A stretch of DNA of 43,041 nt, from positions 1 to 43,041 of the forward strand of contig JAQBGW010000049.1 in assembly GCA_032128415.1 (NCBI GenBank), in the 5' to 3' direction. This DNA is from Ga0077527 sp032128415 (lineage in GTDB: Bacteria; Pseudomonadota; Gammaproteobacteria; Burkholderiales; SG8-41). How positions within the stretch are numbered: the stretch's first letter is position 1; every line of letters starts with the position of its first letter. The position numbers and the translations under genes were made by a program. This document shows positions 25,004 to 31,589 of the stretch, piece after piece. A model generated the notes under the pieces. The model saw only the letters and a list, made by a program, of their open reading frames with translations. It was not told the DNA's origin and ran no database searches.

Positions 25004-25688
25004 GCCTCACTTGTGTGCTTGACAATAGTGCTTTCGCGTCGTCGGCGAGAACAATGTTGCCGCTTTCCATTACATAGCCGCGACTGCAGGTTTGCAGTGC
25101 CAGCCTGGCGTTCTGTTCAACCAGTAGCATAGTCACGCCTTCTGCTGCAACCATGCATATAGTCTCAAAAATCTTCTGCACCATCAGCGGCGCGAGTCCC
25201 ATGCTGGGTTCGTCCAGCAGCAGCAGCCGCGGGCGGCACATCAGTGCGCGCGCCAGTGCGAGCATCTGCTGTTCGCCGCCGGACAGCGTGCCGGCCATTT
25301 GCGCCTGCCGTTCAGCGAGTCGCGGAAACAAGCGGCAAACGCGCTGTAAATCACGCTCGATCATGCCTTTGTCATTCCGGACATAAGCGCCCATCGCCAG
25401 ATTTTCCGCCACGGTCAGGCGCGGAAAAACTCCGCGTCCCTCCGGTACCATGGCGAGGCCGCGCCGCACCAGATCATACGCCGGTTTTCCCGTGACATCC
25501 GCCCCGTCATAGGTAATCCGGCCCGCTTTTGGCTGCAGCAGACCAGCCAGCGCCCGCAACGTCGTGGTCTTGCCCGCGCCATTGGCACCGATCAAGGCCA
25601 CCACTTCACCGGCGCCAACGGCGAAATCTATACCTTTGACGGCTTTGATGCCGCCATAAGCTACCTCGAGTCCGCGTACGTTGAGCAT
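24984..25688 (-). CDS. livF: Branched-chain amino-acid-type ABC transporter ATPase LivF
   Basis: LivF is one of two nucleotide-binding subunits of a hydrophobic amino-acid uptake (HAAT/LIV) importer. The 234-residue protein has Walker A GANGAGKTTT (about 33-42), Q-loop region, signature LSGGEQQMLALARAL, Walker B LLLLDEPSMGLAP and a switch His replaced, as in many LivF proteins, by the LLVEQNARLAL segment. It starts one base after the livG stop, and its 3' end overlaps the histidine kinase gene by 20 bases. Substrate cannot be fixed from the ATPase; related systems take up branched-chain amino acids, urea, amides or aromatic acids. Confidence 0.94.
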   Translation of the reverse strand: MLNVRGLEVAYGGIKAVKGIDFAVGAGEVVALIGANGAGKTTTLRALAGLLQPKAGRITYDGADVTGKPAYDLVRRGLAMVPEGRGVFPRLTVAENLAMGAYVRNDKGMIERDLQRVCRLFPRLAERQAQMAGTLSGGEQQMLALARALMCRPRLLLLDEPSMGLAPLMVQKIFETICMVAAEGVTMLLVEQNARLALQTCSRGYVMESGNIVLADDAKALLSSTQVRHAYLGE

Positions 25689-25689
25689 G

Positions 25690-26475
25690 TCAGTTCACCG
25701 GGTCGCTGCCGAGGTAGGCTTCGACCACTTTAGGATCGCGACGCACCTCTGCCGGTTCACCTTCGGCAATTTTTTCGCCGTAGTCCAGTACGGTCACGCT
25801 GTGTGACAAGCCCATGACCAGTTTCATGTCGTGTTCGATCAGTAACAGGGTGATACCGTCGGCGCGTATCCGTTCCAGCAATTGTTTCAGCGCAGCGGTT
25901 TCAGTGGCATTCATCCCTGCGGCTGGTTCGTCGAGCGCGAGCAGCCGTGGATCAGTTGCCAGTGCGCGGGCGATTTCCAGCCGTCGTTGATCGCCGTACG
26001 GCAGGTCGCGGGCGTGATGATCCGCGCGCGCCGCGAGTCCGCAGTATTCGAGTAATTCATGCGCCCGACGAACGATGGCGCGTTCTTCGGTGATGGTTTT
26101 TCGTGTCCGGAACACGGCGCCCAATACGCCGGCGCGCGTGCGTACGTGCCGGCCAACCATGACGTTTTCCAAGGCCGTCATGCTGCCGAACAGCCGGATA
26201 TTCTGGAACGTGCGCGCTATGCCGCACTCGGCGACACGGTGTGGCGGCAGACCAGTCAGGCGCACGCCGTCAAACGTCAGTTCGCCGGCGTCGGGCGCAT
26301 AAATGCCGGTCAGAATGTTGAACAACGTTGTTTTCCCGGCGCCATTTGGCCCGATCAATCCGCAGATTTCTCCACGGCGGACGGTAATCGACACATCCGA
26401 CAGCGCGGCCAGTCCACCGAAGTGTTTGCTAATGCCGGTGGCGCAAAGCAAAGGGGTATCGTCAGCCGGCAGCAT
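25690..26475 (-). CDS. livG: Branched-chain amino-acid-type ABC transporter ATPase LivG
   Basis: This is the second ATPase of the importer, with 261 residues. Motifs: Walker A GPNGAGKTTLFNILTG, the LivG-typical GIARTFQNIRLF Q-loop, signature LPYGDQRRLEIARALA (a variant of LSGGQ usual for LivG), Walker B LLALDEPAAGMN and LLLIEHDMKLVM with the switch His. The C-terminal DYGEKIAEGEPAEVRRDPKV is the family tail. It overlaps livM by 14 bases and is separated from livF by one base, so the transporter subunits are tightly coupled. Confidence 0.95.
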   Translation of the reverse strand: MLPADDTPLLCATGISKHFGGLAALSDVSITVRRGEICGLIGPNGAGKTTLFNILTGIYAPDAGELTFDGVRLTGLPPHRVAECGIARTFQNIRLFGSMTALENVMVGRHVRTRAGVLGAVFRTRKTITEERAIVRRAHELLEYCGLAARADHHARDLPYGDQRRLEIARALATDPRLLALDEPAAGMNATETAALKQLLERIRADGITLLLIEHDMKLVMGLSHSVTVLDYGEKIAEGEPAEVRRDPKVVEAYLGSDPVN

Positions 26476-27544
26476 GTGATTTCTCCACTGCGCGTCGCCG
26501 GCGCGACGGCCAGAGTCCCTCCGGCCGGAACAGCATCATCAATACCAGCGCCAGACCGAACAGCAGCATGCGCAGATCCGACGGATCAACGAGCACTTCG
26601 TCGAACAGCTTTTGTTGCAGTGGGCCGATGTAGCGCAGCGCTTCCGGCAGCATCGTCAACAGGACGGCGCCGAGTACCACACCGGCCACATTGCCCATGC
26701 CGCCCAATACCACCATGCACAACACCATGATGGAGTCGAGCAGATGGAAGCTCTCGGGACTGACAAAACCCTGGAATGAAGAGAAAAGTCCGCCCGCAAC
26801 GCCGCCGAACGTAGCTCCCATGGCGAAGGCCAGCAGCTTCAGGTTGCGGGTATTGATGCCTGTCGACGCCGCCGCCAACTCATCGTCGCGGATTGCGGCC
26901 CAGGCGCGACCGATACGCGAATTCTCCAGACGCAGTGAAATGAGTATGGACAGTACTGCGCAGACCAGGAAAACGAAAAAATAACTGTGTACCGGTGCGA
27001 TGGTCAGGCCCGCAAAGGTATGGGTCTGGGCCAAGGAGAGGCCACCGACTTGCAGCGGATCTATCAATGTGATGCCCAATGGACCATTGGTGATGTTGAC
27101 CGGCCGGCCCAGGTTGTTGAGGAAGACACGGATGATTTCGCCGAAGCCCAGCGTCACGATGGCGAGATAGTCACCGCGCAGGCGCAGTGTCGGTGCGCCG
27201 AGCAGTATGCCAAATACGGCTGCGACCGCGGCGCTCAGCGGCAAAACCACCATGAACGGCCAATGTAAGTCGAATTGCGGCGATGCCAGCAAAGCATAGC
27301 TGTAGGCGCCAACGGCAAAGAATGCGATGTAGCCGAGATCAAGCAGGCCGGCAAAGCCGACGACGATGTTCAGGCCCAGCGCGAGCATGATGAACAGCAG
27401 CGCCACATCGGCGATGCGTACCCAGGCGCGTCCGAGCAACGCTTCGATCAGGAAGGGCGCGGCCAGCAACAACAACGCCAGCCCGCCCCACGCGATCCAG
27501 CGCCAGTGGTTGCGCGCCTGCAACATCGACAAGAAATTTCTCAT
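26462..27544 (-). CDS. livM: Branched-chain amino-acid-type ABC transporter permease LivM
   Basis: This 360-residue inner-membrane permease has about ten hydrophobic segments. The first starts near residue 15 after a short basic N-terminus; the last ends before the basic tail SRRRRAVEKSHAAG. Typical LivM motifs are LNIVVGFAGLLDLGYIAFFAVGAY, LRLRGDYLAIVTLGFGEIIR, NITNGPLGI and the coupling-helix region RIGRAWAAIRDDELAAASTGIN. It pairs with LivH in the membrane channel. The ATG overlaps the livH stop by four bases. A shared product with LivH and both ATPases strongly supports a complete importer. Confidence 0.95.
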   Translation of the reverse strand: MRNFLSMLQARNHWRWIAWGGLALLLLAAPFLIEALLGRAWVRIADVALLFIMLALGLNIVVGFAGLLDLGYIAFFAVGAYSYALLASPQFDLHWPFMVVLPLSAAVAAVFGILLGAPTLRLRGDYLAIVTLGFGEIIRVFLNNLGRPVNITNGPLGITLIDPLQVGGLSLAQTHTFAGLTIAPVHSYFFVFLVCAVLSILISLRLENSRIGRAWAAIRDDELAAASTGINTRNLKLLAFAMGATFGGVAGGLFSSFQGFVSPESFHLLDSIMVLCMVVLGGMGNVAGVVLGAVLLTMLPEALRYIGPLQQKLFDEVLVDPSDLRMLLFGLALVLMMLFRPEGLWPSRRRRAVEKSHAAG

Positions 27545-28464
27545 GCGCGATCCCCGCTGTGTTGCCCCATCAATCCCGACGGGCGCAGTACCAGCACCAG
27601 GATCAACACCAGAAATGCGAACACATCGCGATAGTTACTGCCCAGCACGCCACCAGTAATGTCGCCGATGTAACCGGAGGCGAGACTTTCGATGACCCCA
27701 AGCAACAGACCGCCGAGTACCGCGCCGGCGACATTGCCGATACCGCCGAGTACGGCTGCGGTAAATGCTTTCAGACCCAGCATGAAACCCATGAAGTAGT
27801 GGCCGATGCCGTAATACAGCACGACCATCAACCCTGCGACAGCAGCAATCGCCGAGCCGAGTATGAAGGTGAACGTAATCACCGTATTGATATTGACACC
27901 CATCAGTCCGGCGATGTCCGGATTTTGTTCGGTGGCGCGCATCGCCCGTCCCATGCGACTCGATTTAATGAACCACAGCAGACCGGCCATGATGGCGCAT
28001 GCCAGCAAAAAAATCGCAACTTGCAGTCCGGTCAGTTGAACACCGGCGATGTTAATGCGCGTTGGTGTGACCAGCTCCGGCATCGACAGATACTGCTTGC
28101 CCCAGATCAGCGCGGCAGAATATTGCAGCAGGATGGATACTCCGATGGCGGTAATCAGCGGCGCCAGTCGCGGTGCGCGGCGCAGCGGACGGTAGGCGAC
28201 ACGCTCGATGAATACGCCGAGGCACACGCAGACCATTATCGCTGCGCCACCGGCGAGAATCAGAACTGCAGGCACCGGCAATCCCGCGGCCGCCAGGAGT
28301 TGCGCGACCGTCAGCGCGACCAGTGCGCCGATCATCGTGATATCGCCGTGAGCAAAATTGATCAGGCCAAGAATGCCGTAGACCATGGTGTAACCGAGTG
28401 CGACCAGCGCATAAATGCTGCCCAGCACCAGGCCGTTGACCAGTTGTTGCGCGAAAATTTCCAT
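27541..28464 (-). CDS. livH: Branched-chain amino-acid-type ABC transporter permease LivH
   Basis: LivH is the partner permease. From the ATG at 28464 it has 307 residues and starts MEIFAQQLVNGLVLGSIYAL, the classic family N-terminus. A GTG 24 bases upstream is in frame but falls in the loop of a strong stem-loop, so I reject it. Motifs include LGYTMVYGILGLINFAHGD, IERVAYRPLRRAPRLAPLI and the coupling region SRMGRAMRATEQNPDIAGLMGVN, plus about eight membrane helices. The C-terminal LVLRPSGLMGQ is typical. The gap to livJ is 54 bases and is dominated by the stem-loop. Confidence 0.94.
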   Translation of the reverse strand: MEIFAQQLVNGLVLGSIYALVALGYTMVYGILGLINFAHGDITMIGALVALTVAQLLAAAGLPVPAVLILAGGAAIMVCVCLGVFIERVAYRPLRRAPRLAPLITAIGVSILLQYSAALIWGKQYLSMPELVTPTRINIAGVQLTGLQVAIFLLACAIMAGLLWFIKSSRMGRAMRATEQNPDIAGLMGVNINTVITFTFILGSAIAAVAGLMVVLYYGIGHYFMGFMLGLKAFTAAVLGGIGNVAGAVLGGLLLGVIESLASGYIGDITGGVLGSNYRDVFAFLVLILVLVLRPSGLMGQHSGDRA

Positions 28465-28476
28465 ATTCAGAGACGG

Positions 28477-28502
28477 CAACGGCACCACCCCGGGTGCCGT
28501 TG
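28477..28502 (-). other. Stem-loop between livJ and livH
   Basis: CAACGGCACC (28477-28486) and GGTGCCGTTG (28493-28502) are perfect inverted repeats of 10 bases with a 6-base loop. In the transcript it lies 16 bases after the livJ stop and ends 12 bases before the livH ATG. There is no T-run, so it is not an intrinsic terminator. Such hairpins after binding-protein genes commonly protect the upstream message from 3' decay and lower permease expression relative to the binding protein. Confidence 0.75.
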
Positions 28503-28518
28503 TGCCGGTCGTCGCGGG

Positions 28519-29733
28519 TTATTTCTTTGCTGCCGCGCCGCCTGCGTCAGAGGGCTTGACGGTTTCCAGCGGCACCCACTTGCCGCCTTTGACCACGTAG
28601 ATGGTGATTGGACCGTTCTGCAGATCGCCTTTGTCATCGAAGGCGATGGGCCCGATGACGCCCTGATAGTTGGTCTTGCCCACTTCCGGCAGGAATTTTT
28701 CCGGATCAGCCGATCCTGCGCGCTTCATGGCTTCGATAATCACCATGACTGCGTCGTAGCCCATCGGTGCAAAGAGCTCGACCTCCTGATTGAATTTTGC
28801 TTTGTATTTTTCGAGGAATGTCCTGCCGCCGGGCATCTGGTCTTTGGGCAGCCCCGGAATGGATGCCATGGCGCCGTCAGCAGCGTTGCCGGCGAGCTTG
28901 ATGAAGTTGGGGGTTTGCATGCCATCGCCGCCGATGAACTTGGCCTTGATGCCGAGTTCTTTCAACTGGCGCATCATCGGGGCGGCTTGCGGGTCGATGC
29001 CGCCGAACATGATCAGGTCGGGTTTTTTGCCCTTGATCTTGGTCAGGATCGCCTTGAAGTCGGTGTCCTTGTCGGTAGTGTGTTCGCGGGCAAGAACCTC
29101 GATGCCCATCGTCTTGACCGTGTTTTCGAAGGCATCGGCCAGTCCCTGACCGTAGGCGGTGCTGTCGTCGATGATGGCGACACTGGTGATCTTCAGCGTG
29201 GCGGCAGCAAAGCGGGCGAGTGTCGGCCCTTGCTGATCATCATGGGCGACGACGCGGAACGTGGTCTTGAATCCCTGCTGCGTGTATTTGGGGTTGGTCG
29301 ATGAAGGCGAAATCTGCGGAATGCCGGCATCGGAGTAGATCTTGGATGCGGGAATTGACGCGCCCGAATTGAAATGGCCGACGACGGCGGCAACTCGGGC
29401 ATCGACGAGTTTTTGCGCGACCGTGGTGGCCTTGGTCGGATTGGCTTCGTCGTCCTCTGCCACCATTTCAAATTTTGCTTTCCTGCCGCCGATTTCAATG
29501 TTGGCGGCATTGGCGTCTTCAATGGCGAGTTGCACGCCGTTGCGTATATCAATTCCGATATGCGCCTGCGGGCCGGTCAGCGGCGAGGCCGAGCCGATCT
29601 TGACGCTCAGCACTTCCGGGGTCTTGGTCGTGGCGGCTTTGGAGGCGGGCGGCGGGGCTTCCTTGCTGCAACCGGCTACGACTGCGGCGAGCAACAGGGC
29701 AAGGGCGGCATGGCGCAGGGAGAAATTATGCAT
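28519..29733 (-). CDS. livJ: Branched-chain amino-acid-type substrate-binding lipoprotein LivJ
   Basis: This 404-residue type I periplasmic binding protein (Peripla_BP_6 group) feeds the LivHMGF importer. The N-terminus (1-21) is a lipoprotein signal with lipobox VVAGC, so mature Cys22 should be lipid-anchored. That is less common than a free periplasmic LivJ in Gram-negatives. A Pro/Ala/Lys-rich linker (25-42) follows, then VKIGSASPLTGPQAHIGID-type first strand, the hinge-region ISPSSTNPKYTQQGF and IDDSTAYGQGLADAFE. The ligand is unknown. An in-frame GGAG lies suitably before the ATG at 29733, and a strong promoter stands about 100 bases upstream. As the first gene it likely sets expression of the whole seven-gene unit. 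Confidence 0.93.
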   Translation of the reverse strand: MHNFSLRHAALALLLAAVVAGCSKEAPPPASKAATTKTPEVLSVKIGSASPLTGPQAHIGIDIRNGVQLAIEDANAANIEIGGRKAKFEMVAEDDEANPTKATTVAQKLVDARVAAVVGHFNSGASIPASKIYSDAGIPQISPSSTNPKYTQQGFKTTFRVVAHDDQQGPTLARFAAATLKITSVAIIDDSTAYGQGLADAFENTVKTMGIEVLAREHTTDKDTDFKAILTKIKGKKPDLIMFGGIDPQAAPMMRQLKELGIKAKFIGGDGMQTPNFIKLAGNAADGAMASIPGLPKDQMPGGRTFLEKYKAKFNQEVELFAPMGYDAVMVIIEAMKRAGSADPEKFLPEVGKTNYQGVIGPIAFDDKGDLQNGPITIYVVKGGKWVPLETVKPSDAGGAAAKK

Positions 29734-29830
29734 GTGGACTCCGTTTTATATTCAGTGTGGCACGCGAACCCGGGCGGCAAGAGGTGCCGGAATTTGCATT
29801 TAACCCATTGTTACTGAAAGAGATTTTAGA

Positions 29831-29859
29831 ATTATCGGAGTTGCCCGCCGCAATGTCAA
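29831..29859 (-). promoter_or_regulatory. Strong sigma70-type promoter of the liv-signalling operon
   Basis: On the minus strand TTGACA (29854-29859), a 17-base spacer and GATAAT (29831-29836) match the consensus at 11 of 12 positions. Transcription would begin near 29824, giving a leader of about 90 bases before the livJ ATG. The leader can form a weak GGCAC/GTGCC stem but no recognised riboswitch. This is the best promoter match I see in the window. Confidence 0.75.
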
Positions 29860-29885
29860 TTTCAGGGTGCGGTCACCGGCCGATT

Positions 29886-29911
29886 AAAAAGCCGGCAATA
29901 GCCGGCTTTTT
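29886..29911 (-). terminator. Intrinsic terminator after the cytochrome c gene
   Basis: AAAAA-GCCGGC (29886-29896), loop AATA and GCCGGC-TTTTT (29901-29911) form a symmetric hairpin with T-runs on both strands. It lies 23 bases beyond the cytochrome c stop and insulates the liv promoter from upstream transcription. Confidence 0.85.
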
Positions 29912-29934
29912 GCGGAGCACCCGATAGTCCGGGA

Positions 29935-30243
29935 TCATTTCTGCGACAGTATCCAATGTACCAAGACCTTGATATCGGCCTCTTTGACATGCGCATTGGG
30001 CGGCATGGCCATCGTGCCCCAGGTTCTGCTGCTCCCGGCTTTTACTTTCTGCGCCAGCCGGGCTTCGGCATCCTGGTCACCCCTGTACTTTGCTGCGATT
30101 TCCTTGAAGCCGGGCCCGATCAGTTTTTTGTCGACGGCATGACAGGTCATGCAGCCGCTAGCCCGCGCGAGTTTCTCCGTAGCGGCGGCGGTACCGGTAG
30201 CTAGCATACCGGTGATGGCCAAAGCGATCAAAACCGATTTCAT
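29935..30243 (-). CDS. Small periplasmic class I cytochrome c (c551/c552 type)
   Basis: The 102-residue precursor has a signal peptide (about 1-21) and a single heme site C31-M-T-C34-H35. The IGPGFKEIAAKYRG segment and the axial Met80 in AMPPNAHV follow, before the C-terminal helix VLVHWILSQK. This pattern is typical of small monoheme electron carriers in the periplasm that serve terminal oxidases or denitrification enzymes. A GGAG Shine-Dalgarno precedes the ATG. It stands alone between the APC permease and a terminator, with its own likely -10. No oxidase partner is encoded in the window. Confidence 0.94.
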   Translation of the reverse strand: MKSVLIALAITGMLATGTAAATEKLARASGCMTCHAVDKKLIGPGFKEIAAKYRGDQDAEARLAQKVKAGSSRTWGTMAMPPNAHVKEADIKVLVHWILSQK

Positions 30244-30290
30244 GATGACTCCCTGAGTGATGAGGCTGAAAAAAGTAAAAAAGTATTGCG

Positions 30291-30296
30291 ATTGTA
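30291..30296 (-). promoter_or_regulatory. Putative -10 element of the cytochrome c gene
   Basis: TACAAT on the minus strand (30291-30296) is well placed for a transcript starting about 40 bases before the cytochrome c ATG. No good -35 is visible at 16-18 bases, so the call is weak. Confidence 0.35.
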
Positions 30297-30334
30297 GCCG
30301 ATGGCGCAGCGGATCCGGCGCACCGTCTGTAGGT

Positions 30335-31564
30335 TCAGCCGCGCACTAAGGTGACGATATGAAACGCCAGCAACGCCAGCGCCAGCATCAATCCACCCCA
30401 GGGAATCCAGTTTGCATACACCCGCGCACCGGGTGGTGCGGGATCGCGGCGCTTGATCCGGATCAACGCAAGATTGACCAGCACAAATACCACCAGCACC
30501 ACCGTGCTGGTGGCCTTTGCCAGCGTGACCAAGGGCAGCGCCAGTGCGAATAGCAGGACGCAGCATGCGGTGGTCATCGTGGCCACAACGGGAGTGCCGG
30601 TGCGCAGGCTCACTTGCGCAAACACCTCAGGGATCCAACCGGCGGCGCCCATGCCGTAGAGCATGCGCGCCGCCATGATGATCTGAATCAACGCGCCGTT
30701 GATCACGGCGAACAGGCTGATTGCGGCAATGAACAGCGGGGAATGCCCACCAGATCGCTCGACAATCAGTGCGAGCGGTGCTGTGCTTGCCGCGAGCTGT
30801 TCCGGCGGCAGCGACAGCACGGCCACCAGCGCCACCAGCAGATAAAGCGCAGTGGCGAGCACCAGTGCGAGCAGAATGGCGCGCGGCAGATTGCGTTGCG
30901 GATCCTGCACTTCCTCGGCAACGTTCACCATGTCTTCAAAACCGATGAATGCGTAAAACGCCAGAAAGGCGCCGAGCATGATGCCCGACCAGATGCCCGC
31001 GTCTGCGGGCGGCAGCAACTCCGGCCAGCGTACCGGGAGTTCCAGCAAAACGGGTGATGCCACGCCGATCACCAGCGCTAATCCGGCGATCTCGATGATC
31101 GTCGCAATCGCTGCGGCCCATGCTGATTCGAGGATGCCCCACACGGCCAGCGCGCTCAACGCGAGCACTACCGCCACGATCACCGGTATGGCGGGCAAGG
31201 TCACAAACACGTTCAGATAGCCGACGAAACCATGGGTGATGGTGGCTGCCGATACCAGTCCGGAGACGATGACCAGCAAGCCAACCAACGTCGACAGCGC
31301 GCGGATACCCAGCCCTTGCTCGATATATACGGCCTCGCCGCCGGAGACCGGATAGCGTGAACTCAGTTCGGCGTAGGAGAAGCCGGTGAGCGCGGCAACC
31401 GCGGCCGCAACGAGGAATGCGATCGGTGCATAAATACCGGCGACCCCCGCAATCTTGCCGATGAGCACGTAGATTCCTGCGCCCAGAATCGTGCCCAGCC
31501 CGTAGAACGTGATCAGCGGCAGCGACAGTACTCGCCGCAACTGCGGAGGGCGCCCGGAATTCAT
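30335..31564 (-). CDS. APC-superfamily amino-acid permease
   Basis: This 409-residue polytopic membrane protein begins with the APC-typical ITFYGLGTILGAGIYVLIGKIAG (about 18-40, the helix 1 GxG substrate loop). It continues with about eleven to twelve hydrophobic helices, including FYAFIGFEDMVNVAEEVQDPQRNLPRA, the conserved helix 6 Phe-Glu region, and ARMLYGMGAAGWIPEVFA. It would import an amino acid or amine by proton or cation symport or exchange; the substrate is not deducible. It starts 25 bases after ilvD in the same direction, so the pair is probably co-transcribed, which hints at an amino-acid substrate. Confidence 0.9.
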   Translation of the reverse strand: MNSGRPPQLRRVLSLPLITFYGLGTILGAGIYVLIGKIAGVAGIYAPIAFLVAAAVAALTGFSYAELSSRYPVSGGEAVYIEQGLGIRALSTLVGLLVIVSGLVSAATITHGFVGYLNVFVTLPAIPVIVAVVLALSALAVWGILESAWAAAIATIIEIAGLALVIGVASPVLLELPVRWPELLPPADAGIWSGIMLGAFLAFYAFIGFEDMVNVAEEVQDPQRNLPRAILLALVLATALYLLVALVAVLSLPPEQLAASTAPLALIVERSGGHSPLFIAAISLFAVINGALIQIIMAARMLYGMGAAGWIPEVFAQVSLRTGTPVVATMTTACCVLLFALALPLVTLAKATSTVVLVVFVLVNLALIRIKRRDPAPPGARVYANWIPWGGLMLALALLAFHIVTLVRG

Positions 31565-31589
31565 ACCCGATGAGCGCTAGCGGCGGTGA

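Noticed and set aside
27559..29304. 581-codon open frame on the plus strand
   Set aside because: It is antisense to livH and livJ, is rich in Gln, His and Arg without any recognisable motif, and results from stop-poor GC-rich antisense sequence.
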